From: Candidatus Binatia bacterium
GTDB taxonomy: Bacteria > Vulcanimicrobiota > Vulcanimicrobiia > Vulcanimicrobiales > Vulcanimicrobiaceae
Assembly (NCBI GenBank): GCA_035541935.1
Contig: DATKMJ010000038.1
Span: 1-51,962, forward strand
Direction: 5' to 3'
DNA: 51,962 nt
This document shows, piece by piece, positions 24,581 through 32,491 of the stretch (within the stretch, counting starts at the first letter, position 1; every line of letters starts with the position of its first letter). The notes under the pieces were generated by a model that had not been told where the DNA came from, did not search any database, and worked only from the letters and a program-made list of their open reading frames with translations. A program made the translations under genes and the position numbers.

Positions 24581-25582
24581 ATGAGAAAACAGACGTATAT
24601 TTCGATCGCCTCGGTTTTGGCGGCCATCGCCGTCGCAAGCGGTTGCGGCGCGCAGAACGGATCGATCGCTGCGCTTCCCAATCGTGGCGTTGCTTCCTCG
24701 CGAAGCGCCGGGGCGCCGACGGTGCAACGGTTCGCGTCGGTCAAGCGCGCAATTCGGCTGCACTCGAGGATGCTGCCCGCTGCCGGGAAAGGCAGGTTGC
24801 TCTACGTCGCCGATCCCTGGAGCAACGAGCTACTGGTGTACACGTATCCGCAGCTCTCCGGCGCCGGCGTAATTTCGGGCTTTGCATCGGTCGACGGCGT
24901 CTGCACCGACCGCCAAGGGTACGTGTGGGTCGTCGACACGAGCGACGTCGTCGTGTGGGAGTTCGCGCACGGCGGCACCGAGCCGATCAACTACCTCCAG
25001 CCGGGCGACACTAACGGCAATCCGGGTGTCAGCTACGGGTGCGCCGTGAACGAGCGCAGTGGCGATCTCGCCGTCGCCGGCTTTGGGGGGCTCACGGTGT
25101 TTCGTAACGGTCAACAGAGTCATGCGACGTATTGGGATTATAATTTCTTGGACTTTCACTCCGTCGGCTACGATGGGAGCGGCAATCTGTACGCCGACGG
25201 CTTGCTTTCGTACGGACTGAAGTTCGGGCTCGTGGAACTGCCGGCAGGCTCGTCGAGCATCAACGAGGTGACGCTCTCCGGCGGTACGCTCGCCGGTCCC
25301 GGCGGGATTCAGTGGGATGGGAAGTATCTCGATATCGGCGACAGCGCGTCGGGCACCATCTATCAGACGGACGGCGCATCGATTCTCGGCAGTATCGGCA
25401 CCGCCGCCGCCTGTCAGGGGCAGTTTTACATACTCTCCAACCACAAGCGCGTCATCGTGCCCGATCCGTGCAGCGCTCGGACGGGAATCTACGCCTATCC
25501 GGCCGGCGGGTCCGCGATCAAGTTCGCGTCTGGAGGTCAACAATCTCCCGACGGCGCCGCCATCAGCATGGCGAGCCGCTGA
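24581..25582 (+). CDS. propeller lipoprotein with WDGKY motif
   Basis: 333 residues from ATG at 24581, with GGAG 7 bases upstream. Lipoprotein signal with lipobox VASGC (Cys22). After a disordered linker, NHL/SMP-30-like blades follow: LLYVADPWSNELLVYTYP, then VDGVCTDRQGYVWVVD, and IQWDGKYLDIGD. The same order and the WDGKY segment occur in the lipoprotein at 25668 and in the N-terminal third of the protein at 47804. This defines a lineage-type family of surface or periplasmic propellers of unknown ligand. It is convergent with its paralogue at 25668. Confidence 0.82.
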   Translation: MRKQTYISIASVLAAIAVASGCGAQNGSIAALPNRGVASSRSAGAPTVQRFASVKRAIRLHSRMLPAAGKGRLLYVADPWSNELLVYTYPQLSGAGVISGFASVDGVCTDRQGYVWVVDTSDVVVWEFAHGGTEPINYLQPGDTNGNPGVSYGCAVNERSGDLAVAGFGGLTVFRNGQQSHATYWDYNFLDFHSVGYDGSGNLYADGLLSYGLKFGLVELPAGSSSINEVTLSGGTLAGPGGIQWDGKYLDIGDSASGTIYQTDGASILGSIGTAAACQGQFYILSNHKRVIVPDPCSARTGIYAYPAGGSAIKFASGGQQSPDGAAISMASR

Positions 25583-25609
25583 GCCCTATGCGAAAGGCGG
25601 GCAAAACGT

Positions 25610-25654
25610 CGTCAGCGCGCAGCAGTGAGACTCCGAACGGCGCGGGCGCTGACG
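25610..25654. terminator. long-loop stem between convergent lipoprotein genes
   Basis: CGTCAGCGC and GCGCTGACG form a perfect 9-base stem around a 27-base loop, midway between the two convergent stops. It may end transcription in both directions, though it lacks T-runs. Confidence 0.35.
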
Positions 25655-25667
25655 CACGCGCGTATGC

Positions 25668-26684
25668 TTACCTAATGATGCTGACGGATATGCCGCCCGC
25701 TTGGGACGCGATGGTCTTGAAGGGGTCTTCGCTCTTCGGGTAGCGCCAGAGGCGAAGGTCTGCGCTGCAGAACTCGTTTGCGCCGGCGATCACGTTGCCT
25801 TGCTTGTCGTTAACCGGCGTGTTTTTGCGCCCGACGATGAAGGGCGAAACGACGTGCGTCGAGCCGCCGTCGCAGGTGTCGTCCAGCGTGCTTTGAGAGT
25901 GATAGGTCAACGTCGAGCCCGAGAGCGTCACGTCAATGACGCCCGATTGCAGGCCGCCTCCGATCTGTTGATCGCCGAGCGCGATGTACTTGCCGTCCCA
26001 CATCGTCGAGGCCGGCGAGTAGATCGCGAATCCCTTAGCGGTCAGCGTGGTCAGCGAGTTCGATCCTTTGAGCACGCCGCAATACGTGACGGCTTCCGAC
26101 GCCTCGTTCTCAGCGCTCGCGATAAGGTTGCCCCGATCGTCGTAGCCCGCGGGCCAGATAAAATAGCAATCGGCAGGGTCGGAGTAAACGGTTCCTTTGG
26201 TGGAGCCTTTCGGAAAGACCGTGATGCTTCCGGCGCTATAACTCGGGCCGACGAAATCCGTAACGGCGAGATCGCCCTTCTTGTCGACCGAACAGCCAAA
26301 CGCGCCTCCGCTCGTCGAGTACGTGTTGATGGTGTTCGTTCCGCCGTGCGCGTACTCGTCCACGGACCCGTCGCCGTTGGTTACGTAGACGTCGCCCTGC
26401 GCGTCGACGCACTGGCCTGCCGGCGAGGCGAGGCCGGTGAGCATCCCGACCTGACTGCCGCTCGGGTAATCGTAGACGTTGACGGACGTTCCGTTAAGCA
26501 CCGAAACGTAGAGCAGCTTCGATTTCTTACTCGCCGACGGGCTCATCCAAGACCTCTGCGGGGCGGAACCCATCGGATGCGCGGCGGGCGCCAGCGCGGG
26601 GTTCTGATTGGACCCGGCGCAACCCGCCAGTAGAACCGGAACGAAAAAGAGACCGCGGATCGCAGAGGCAGTGCGTGTCGTCAT
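25668..26684 (-). CDS. propeller lipoprotein with WDGKY motif, paralogue
   Basis: 338 residues from the ATG giving MTTRTASAIRG; a 51-codon upstream extension would run into the divergent promoter and precede the signal peptide. Lipobox LLAGC (Cys22). Blades read LLYVSVLNGTSVNVYDYP, then GQCVDAQGDVYVTNGDG, DEYAHGG, and STMWDGKYIALGD. The shared pattern (YDYPSG, VDEYAHGG, AxGCSVDxxGDLAV, WDGKY) makes it a clear paralogue of the gene at 24581. Likely anchored in a membrane and facing outward or into the periplasm. Divergent from the TPR gene at 26785. Confidence 0.82.
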   Translation of the reverse strand: MTTRTASAIRGLFFVPVLLAGCAGSNQNPALAPAAHPMGSAPQRSWMSPSASKKSKLLYVSVLNGTSVNVYDYPSGSQVGMLTGLASPAGQCVDAQGDVYVTNGDGSVDEYAHGGTNTINTYSTSGGAFGCSVDKKGDLAVTDFVGPSYSAGSITVFPKGSTKGTVYSDPADCYFIWPAGYDDRGNLIASAENEASEAVTYCGVLKGSNSLTTLTAKGFAIYSPASTMWDGKYIALGDQQIGGGLQSGVIDVTLSGSTLTYHSQSTLDDTCDGGSTHVVSPFIVGRKNTPVNDKQGNVIAGANEFCSADLRLWRYPKSEDPFKTIASQAGGISVSIIR

Positions 26685-26784
26685 TTGTAGGCCCCGTATT
26701 GCAACGAAAAATTGCGATGGAAGACGATTCTCTGCACGCACGAAGAGGCCTGGCCGCCCCCGGTGAAAAACGCGGTCATCCACG

Positions 26785-28251
26785 ATGAAAGCACTCGTAT
26801 CGCTCGCCCTGTTTTTCTGCTTCCCGGTCGTCGCCACGGCACAGCAGCCGGCGGCGCCGATCGTGCATCACGCCGTTTCGGCGAATGCGGCCGCGCAGGC
26901 GGCGTTCGACCGGGGTTTGCTCGACTACTACGCCTACAATCCCGAGGCCGCCGAGCACGAGTTCTACACGGCGTCGGACCTCGATCCGAAATCCGCCATG
27001 GCGTGGTGGGGCATCGCGCTGAGCAACGCGCCGAACCTCAACGTGCCGGCGACCGACGGTCGGAACGATCAGGCCCAGGAGGCGATCGAGCAGGCGAAGG
27101 CGCTTGAAGCCGGTGCGTCCGCCGAGGATAAACTGTTCATAGACGCGGCGGCCGCGCGTTTCGACGACAAAACGAAGGCGTCGCCGGCCACCCTGCTCGT
27201 CAACTATCGAGATGCGCTGCAACGCATCGCCCAGGCGTACCCCGACGACCCCGACGCCGCGGCGCTTTACGCTGAGGCCGCGCTCTACGTCGCCGTCGGC
27301 GACGTCGGCGAGAATCGCGAGGGCTGGACCGCCGCTCAACGGGCGGCCTTTGCCGCGACCGTCGCCGCGCTGCTTCCATACTTCCAGGCGAGTCTCGCGA
27401 AATTTCCAACGCACGTCGGGCTGCTGCATTTCTACATCCATGCGGCGCAGTTCGCGAACCAGTCGCCGGCCGCGGTCGCGGCGGCAACGCAGCTCGCCGG
27501 GTTCACCCTCCCACCGGAGGACTCGCACCTGACGCACATGCCGGGTCATACGTTCTTCGACGTCGGCATGTACGACGCGGCCCTCGACGTCGGCCGGCGG
27601 TCGGTCGCAATGGATTACGCGGCGATAGACTGCTGCCATCCGGGGTATTACAGCGCGCCGCGTTACTATCACGCGCACAACGTCTCGTTCTTGCTCTACG
27701 CGATGGCGCAGACCGGGCACGCGGCCGAGGCGGTTGCGATCGCGCGTCGCGCCGATATACCGATCCTCACCGCGCGCGCTCTCATCGCCGCCGGGCAGTG
27801 GCAAGCGGTCCTCGATATTCGCAACGACGGCGAGGGCGGTCCGACGATACCGTTTGCGCGCGCTCTCGCATACGCAAAGCTCGGCGACGTAGCGAAGGCG
27901 CAGGCCGCGCTCGGCGGGTTGCCCGCGGCGTCCGCAGAGCATCCGGCGAGGGGCGCGATCCTGAGCGCGATGCGGGATATCGTGCAGGCCCAGATCGCGC
28001 TCGACCAGAGCAACGATTCGCAGGCGCTCCAGTTACTGCAACGGGCCTCCGACGAGGCGACGCGCGGCGACGCGGGCGGCGTCGAAATGCCGACGATCTA
28101 CTACTACTCGCCGCACATGGCGCTGGCGCAACTCGCGATCAAGATGGGCGATACGAGCGTCGCTCGGAGCGCGCTCGAAGCCGAGCTCGCGGCGAGTCCG
28201 CGCTCGAAGGCGGCTACACAAGCGCTCGCACAACTTGGAGGATCGAAGTAG
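26785..28251 (+). CDS. secreted TPR-repeat protein with His-rich central motif
   Basis: 488 residues. Signal peptide about 1-19 (LFFCFPVVATA). The first TPR (AFDRGLLDYYAYNPEAAEHEF) is followed by DPKSAMAWWGIALSNAPN, further TPR helices, and a central HLTHMPGHTFFDVGMYDAA motif. A HNVSFLLYAMAQTGHAAEA unit and more repeats complete the protein. The HMPxH-x2-xRVGxY type of motif occurs in a widespread group of secreted TPR proteins of unknown role. It is the last plus-strand gene before the minus-strand copper operon and may be separate from it. Confidence 0.8.
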   Translation: MKALVSLALFFCFPVVATAQQPAAPIVHHAVSANAAAQAAFDRGLLDYYAYNPEAAEHEFYTASDLDPKSAMAWWGIALSNAPNLNVPATDGRNDQAQEAIEQAKALEAGASAEDKLFIDAAAARFDDKTKASPATLLVNYRDALQRIAQAYPDDPDAAALYAEAALYVAVGDVGENREGWTAAQRAAFAATVAALLPYFQASLAKFPTHVGLLHFYIHAAQFANQSPAAVAAATQLAGFTLPPEDSHLTHMPGHTFFDVGMYDAALDVGRRSVAMDYAAIDCCHPGYYSAPRYYHAHNVSFLLYAMAQTGHAAEAVAIARRADIPILTARALIAAGQWQAVLDIRNDGEGGPTIPFARALAYAKLGDVAKAQAALGGLPAASAEHPARGAILSAMRDIVQAQIALDQSNDSQALQLLQRASDEATRGDAGGVEMPTIYYYSPHMALAQLAIKMGDTSVARSALEAELAASPRSKAATQALAQLGGSK

Positions 28252-28276
28252 GGGAGCTCCGGGGCGCTCGGTGCGG

Positions 28277-29242
28277 CTAGGGTTCTCGCCTCGTCCGCGA
28301 GCGCAGCTCGACGAGCAATCGAACGAGCATCGCACAGGCGAAGAGTATCACGACGAGCGCGGCGACGTCGGTAAGGAGCAGGCCGGCGCGCACGTGGCCG
28401 TTTTCGTCGATGGCGCCGCACGCCCGCGCGGCGCGACCGGCACCCGATCGCAGTTGCAGGACGAACCGCTGCCACCAGTTCGATGCGAGGCCCGATGCGT
28501 CGCCGACGTCGGCAACGACCTCCTCGGGGCGCCACGAGTTGCCCGGCACGATGATTCGCACCGTTCCATCCGGGTTGACTATGGCGACCGCCTCGGTGTG
28601 CACGATTGCGTTTCGCCCAATTCGGCTGATGCCGATTCCGAACTCGAGCGCGATGCGGCGCAGAGCCGACGCCGTGCCGGTCGCCAGCGTCCAAGGCGGA
28701 TCGGCGGCGCCAAACAGGGCGCCGTACCGCGCGAGCACTGCAGGCGTGTCGTAGTCCGGATCGAGCGTGAACTCGATCATGCGGGCGCCGGGTGGGATGA
28801 GGCGCTGCATGGCGGCGAATTTTGCCGACACGAGCGGGCACATCTGCGCGTCGCGGCAGCGGGTGTAGATGAACGACACGACGACGACGCGGCCGCGAAA
28901 GCTTCGCCACGACAGAGCGCGGCCTCGTTGGTCGACGAAATTTGCATCGGGGACGATGGACCCCGCTCGCAATTGCGGAACGAAGGGCGCAAACTCGGCG
29001 CGGGACGGCGCGGTTCTCTCCGCGGTCACTCGCAGCGTCCAGGGCTCCGACGTCTCGTCGACGACGCCGGTGACCCGGTCGCCAGGCGCGGGCTGTAAGC
29101 CTCGGCGGTCGATATCGAACGTCATCGTCATCGCCGGCATGCCGGCGAATGCGTCGTGATGAATCGTCGCCACGTGGTTCCGCTCGTCCACGCCGAGCAC
29201 GGTGCCGTGTAAAATGACCGCTGACGCTAGGATCGGCAGCAT
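28277..29242 (-). CDS. CusF-like domain fused to SCO-type copper protein
   Basis: 321 residues from ATG at 29242, 11 bases past the preceding stop. After a short hydrophobic start, residues ~12-75 match the CusF/copper-binding fold (GTVLGVDERNHVATIHHD, then FAGMPAMTMTFDI), with His and Met ligands. Residues ~90-260 are a SCO1/SenC thioredoxin fold with Cys129-x5-Cys135 (YTRCRDAQMCP) and the copper-ligand His215 (VHTEAVAI). One membrane helix closes the protein (AALVVILFACAMLVRLL). SCO proteins load copper into cytochrome oxidase CuA or act as thiol-disulfide reductases. A CusF-SCO fusion could pass Cu(I) between its own domains. Last gene of the minus-strand copper operon. Confidence 0.85.
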   Translation of the reverse strand: MLPILASAVILHGTVLGVDERNHVATIHHDAFAGMPAMTMTFDIDRRGLQPAPGDRVTGVVDETSEPWTLRVTAERTAPSRAEFAPFVPQLRAGSIVPDANFVDQRGRALSWRSFRGRVVVVSFIYTRCRDAQMCPLVSAKFAAMQRLIPPGARMIEFTLDPDYDTPAVLARYGALFGAADPPWTLATGTASALRRIALEFGIGISRIGRNAIVHTEAVAIVNPDGTVRIIVPGNSWRPEEVVADVGDASGLASNWWQRFVLQLRSGAGRAARACGAIDENGHVRAGLLLTDVAALVVILFACAMLVRLLVELRSRTRREP

Positions 29243-29252
29243 CGGTGTATCG

Positions 29253-30248
29253 TCAGTGGATCGTGATGGGGACGATCCGCACATCCATCACGCCCGCCGC
29301 GTTGCGAGCGATGAATCGAAGATCGTACGGGCGGTGATACTGCGGTATGACGTCGAGGACGTTCTGCGAGAACTCGAAGAGCCCGAAGTCGCGACGGTCG
29401 GCGGTGAAGGAAAACGATTCGGTTCTAATTTCGACGCTCGCAACATTCGTCGAGGCGACGATGCGCCCCGTCCAGGGCTTGCCGGGCCGGACCGTTGTGT
29501 CGTTCATCCATACCGTGACGATGCGCGGAGGCGCGCCCGGCGGCAGCGCGGGCGGCGTCGGCCACACCGCGGGAGCCGTCACGACGTCGGCCGGATCGAG
29601 CCTGCGCCCGTCGGTCGAATAGAGGAAGCGGCCGCAGGCGACCGCGACGTTCTCGAGGGTGGCCATCAGGCCGCGCGACCAGAGTTTCAGTCGGTCGAAC
29701 GGGCTATTCGGCACGCCGAGCGTCTGCCGCACCTCTGCCAGCGCTTCTTCGGGTTGCCAGTCGTTGCCCGCGTTGTATGAGACCAGGCGTTGTCGGGCGT
29801 CGAAAATCGCCAACACCTCACCGTGCTCGAGCTGGCCGTTCCCCTGCGGCGAGACGGCGATCGTAACGTTCAGCCGGCGCGCGAACGTTACTATCGCGAG
29901 CGGGTTGCCCGTTGCGAGCGTCCAGTAGTTGCGATCCTGACCGAACATCGCCCCGTAGCGGCGGAGCACTCGCGGCGTATCCTTCAGCGGGTCGAGCGTA
30001 ACTTCGAGCAGCCGGCTGCCGGGTGGGAGCAGATGCTGCATGTACGCGAACTTGGCTGAGAGCGTCGCACATTCGCGGCTGTCGCGACAGTGGGAATAGA
30101 AGAACGCGAGGACGACGCATCGTCCTTTGAGGGCGCTCCATCGAAACACTTGTCCGTCCTGATTGACGAACTCTTGGTCGGGCGGCAGGTCTGCGTCGAT
30201 TCGCGGCGGCGGCTTGCGGAAGCTGGGCGACAGCGCGATGCCGGCCAC
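29253..30248 (-). CDS. SCO-like protein with novel C-terminal domain
   Basis: 331 residues from GTG at 30248. A hydrophobic anchor (SGALLLSAAALILVV) is readable in frame upstream of this GTG, with no ATG, GTG or TTG before it, so the true start may be an unusual codon up to about 60 bases upstream, coupled to the PCuAC stop. The SCO domain has Cys54-x5-Cys60 (YSHCRDSREC) and a His in QLEHGEVLAIF. The last ~95 residues (GAPPRIVTVWMND through to NAAGVMDVRIVP) form an all-beta, Ig-like domain absent from known SCO proteins but shared with the paralogue at 31343. Probably membrane-anchored in the periplasm. Confidence 0.82.
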   Translation of the reverse strand: MAGIALSPSFRKPPPRIDADLPPDQEFVNQDGQVFRWSALKGRCVVLAFFYSHCRDSRECATLSAKFAYMQHLLPPGSRLLEVTLDPLKDTPRVLRRYGAMFGQDRNYWTLATGNPLAIVTFARRLNVTIAVSPQGNGQLEHGEVLAIFDARQRLVSYNAGNDWQPEEALAEVRQTLGVPNSPFDRLKLWSRGLMATLENVAVACGRFLYSTDGRRLDPADVVTAPAVWPTPPALPPGAPPRIVTVWMNDTTVRPGKPWTGRIVASTNVASVEIRTESFSFTADRRDFGLFEFSQNVLDVIPQYHRPYDLRFIARNAAGVMDVRIVPITIH

Positions 30249-30288
30249 GACGAGGATCAGCGCCGCAGCCGACAGGAGGAGCGCACCG

Positions 30289-30771
30289 CTACGGTGAGGT
30301 CGTCGTAACGTTCGAATTCACCTCGATCGTGCCCGCATGGCGGAAGTGCAACGAAACCGGAATCTTGTCGCCCGGCTTCAGGTCGCGAAACAGGCCGATT
30401 AACATGATGTGATAACCGCCCGGCTGGAGCTGCACGGAGCCGTGCGCGGGTACGGATATCGCCTGCACCTGATGCATGCCCATCATCATGCCGCCGGCCA
30501 TCGACCCCATGGGGCTCGGCATCGACCCCATGGCGCTCGGCATCGACGCTGTACTCTCGTGCATCTCGGCGGTTTTGCAGACGGGCGAATCTACCCCGAT
30601 AAGGTCGTCGGCAGCGGATCCGTCGTTGCGGATCTTCGCGTAGACGACACCGGTGCCGATCGCCGGTCGCGACCAGACGCCGGTAACGACGATCGTCTGC
30701 CCGGCGTTCGCCGGCAGCGCGCAGAACAGTAGCCCGAGCGCGGCCGGTCCGATGCTCGTCCATCTCATCAT
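30289..30771 (-). CDS. PCu(A)C copper chaperone with Met-rich insert
   Basis: 160 residues; ATG overlaps the upstream SCO stop (ATGA). Signal peptide ~1-23 (LLFCALPANA). The PCuAC cupredoxin-like fold has VTGVWSRPAIGTG, AEMHES with the first His/Met ligands, and GGYHIMLIGL with the C-terminal HxM pair. Between them lies an unusual run of Met/Ser/Pro repeats (SMPSAMGSMPSPMGSM, then GGMMMGMHQ). PCuAC binds Cu(I) and Cu(II) in the periplasm and delivers copper with SCO to cytochrome oxidase. The adjacent canonical SCO gene fits that partnership; the Met-rich insert should add Cu(I) sites. Confidence 0.9.
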   Translation of the reverse strand: MMRWTSIGPAALGLLFCALPANAGQTIVVTGVWSRPAIGTGVVYAKIRNDGSAADDLIGVDSPVCKTAEMHESTASMPSAMGSMPSPMGSMAGGMMMGMHQVQAISVPAHGSVQLQPGGYHIMLIGLFRDLKPGDKIPVSLHFRHAGTIEVNSNVTTTSP

Positions 30772-31337
30772 TTCGTCAACTCCTTCATATCGTGCGTGAG
30801 CGATCGCAGACTATCGTGCCAATCGTGGAGCACGCGCAGGCGGCCGTCCGGGGCGATGAAGTATATCGTCGAACCGTGGGCGACGAGGTACCCGGTTGCC
30901 GGACTGCCGGGCAGCTTCTGATGCCAGGCGTGATACGCGGCGTACACCGGGTCGAGCTGTGCCTCCGTTCCGGTGAGTCCGTAGAACGTGGGGTTGAAGA
31001 TGCGGACGTAGCGGCGCAGCGTCGCCGCATCGTCGCGCTGCGGATCCACGGTGACGAATGCCACCCGGACGCGCGCCCGCTGCTCCGGCGCGAGCTTTTG
31101 CAGCGCTGCCGCGAGCGCCGCCAGCGTCGTCGGACAGACGTCGGGGCAGTGCGTGTAGCCGAAGAAAAGGATCACTTCTTTACCGCGTTGCTGCGATAGG
31201 GTAAAGTGCTTACCGTCCTGATCGGTGAGGGTAAAATCCGACGCCGGCATGTCCACTGCGTTTCCGGCGAGCGAGTATTGGCGTGCCGCCGAGCACGCGG
31301 TCAAAAGGGCTAACGCCCCGATGGCGCAGATGCGCAT
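30768..31337 (-). CDS. canonical SCO1/SenC lipoprotein
   Basis: 189 residues from the ATG giving MRICAIGALA, 6 bases after the stop of the upstream gene. Lipobox LTAC (Cys15). Thioredoxin fold with the classical copper site Cys64-PDV-Cys68 (THCPDVCP) and His154 (LVAHGSTIYFI), plus VTVDPQRDDAATLRRY. This is the conventional CuA-loading SCO, tethered to the membrane by its lipid. It is translationally coupled to the PCuAC gene. The other three SCO-type proteins of this operon have Cx5C instead, so this one is the likely partner of PCuAC in oxidase assembly. Confidence 0.92.
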   Translation of the reverse strand: MRICAIGALALLTACSAARQYSLAGNAVDMPASDFTLTDQDGKHFTLSQQRGKEVILFFGYTHCPDVCPTTLAALAAALQKLAPEQRARVRVAFVTVDPQRDDAATLRRYVRIFNPTFYGLTGTEAQLDPVYAAYHAWHQKLPGSPATGYLVAHGSTIYFIAPDGRLRVLHDWHDSLRSLTHDMKELTK

Positions 31338-31342
31338 CGCGC

Positions 31343-32401
31343 TCACTCCACCCACAGCGTAGCTCGCTCCGTTTCTTGCACGCCTGGAGTGTTACGCGCG
31401 ATGATGTAGAGATCGTACGGATGCCGGCGAGCGAGAGGGGGGAGCTCCAAAATGCGCATGTGAAACGTATAGATCCCGGGCGCTGCGTGTACGCTATTGA
31501 TCGAAAACGATGCGGTCCGCACCTCGACGGATGCCACGTTCGAGCTGGCTACGATCGTTCCGTCGAACCAACTGCCCGGCCGAAGCCGGAGCGTCGAGAA
31601 CCAGACCTTGACGATATGGGGCGGCGCGCCCGGCCGCCGGATCGGCACCGCCGGCCAAGCTTCGGGCCGTTTCGCCGTAACCACGAGATTCGACGGAGCG
31701 GAAGGGGCGGAGATAGTGTCCTCGGCCAGCAGTCGCCCGCATGTAATCGCCACGTTTTGGAGCGCCGCAGCAACGTGACGTGAGAACAAGGCAAGTCTCT
31801 CGAACGGATCGCTTCGTCTGCCTAGAGCGTGCCGGACCTCTGCGAGCGCTTCGTCCGGCTGCCAGTCGTTGCCGGCGTTCAACGAAACGAGACGCTGACG
31901 GCGGTCGAAGATCGCCAACGCTTCTCCATGTGCTAGTTGTCCGGCACCGTTCGGCGATACGGCGATCGAAATATTGAATCTCCTCGCAAATTCGAGAACG
32001 CCGACCGGATCGCCGGTCGCCAGCGTCCAGTATTTGGGATCTTGTCCGAACGTGGCGCCGTATCGGCGAAGCACGTCGGGCGTGTCGTACGTCGGATCGA
32101 GCGTCACCTCGACCAAACGGCTGTCGCGAGGAAGACGGTGCTGCATGTACGCGAACTTTGCCGATAAAAGGGAGCATTCGTGCGAGTCGCGGCAACGGGA
32201 GTAGAAGAATGCCAGCACGACGCATCGTCCCCCGAGCTCGCTCCACCGGAACGGGCGTCCATTCTGGTCGAGGAATGCTTGGTCGACGGCGAACGACCGG
32301 CCGCCGGGAAGTGCGGTCGACCAAGCCTTCAGCGCCAAACTTAACGTTGCGATCGCGACGATCGCCGCGCAGAATCCGACGCGGGCGAACCAAATGCGCA
32401 C
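31343..32401 (-). CDS. SCO-like protein with novel C-terminal domain, paralogue
   Basis: 352 residues. An N-terminal signal anchor (FCAAIVAIATLSLALKAW) precedes a SCO domain with Cys70-x5-Cys76 (YSRCRDSHEC) and His158 (QLAHGEALAIF). Long stretches match the protein at 29253 (FAYMQH, EVTLDP, VLRRYGA, YWTLATG, SLNAGNDWQP). The C-terminal ~100 residues are the same beta-rich domain (GAPPHIVKVWFSTLRLRPG through to YIIARNTPGV). Classical SCO proteins lack it, so it may dock a partner or a cuproenzyme. The pair probably arose by duplication. It is upstream of the canonical SCO gene by 5 bases, clearly in one operon. Confidence 0.87.
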   Translation of the reverse strand: MRIWFARVGFCAAIVAIATLSLALKAWSTALPGGRSFAVDQAFLDQNGRPFRWSELGGRCVVLAFFYSRCRDSHECSLLSAKFAYMQHRLPRDSRLVEVTLDPTYDTPDVLRRYGATFGQDPKYWTLATGDPVGVLEFARRFNISIAVSPNGAGQLAHGEALAIFDRRQRLVSLNAGNDWQPDEALAEVRHALGRRSDPFERLALFSRHVAAALQNVAITCGRLLAEDTISAPSAPSNLVVTAKRPEAWPAVPIRRPGAPPHIVKVWFSTLRLRPGSWFDGTIVASSNVASVEVRTASFSINSVHAAPGIYTFHMRILELPPLARRHPYDLYIIARNTPGVQETERATLWVE

Positions 32402-32491
32402 GGGTTATGGCCGTTGCACCGCCGAGCGGCGCGACGAACGAGAGACCAAGTGTAATCCTCGCTAGAAGAGTTGTGTCGGCTGTAAGTTGGC

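Noticed and set aside
26776-27942. 388-codon minus-strand frame across the TPR gene
   Set aside because: Arg/Val-rich antisense reading with no motif, whereas the plus-strand TPR repeats are unmistakable.
30490-30545. Short tandem DNA repeat as a possible CRISPR or minisatellite
   Set aside because: It is the coding sequence for Met/Ser/Pro repeats in PCuAC, in frame and without spacers.
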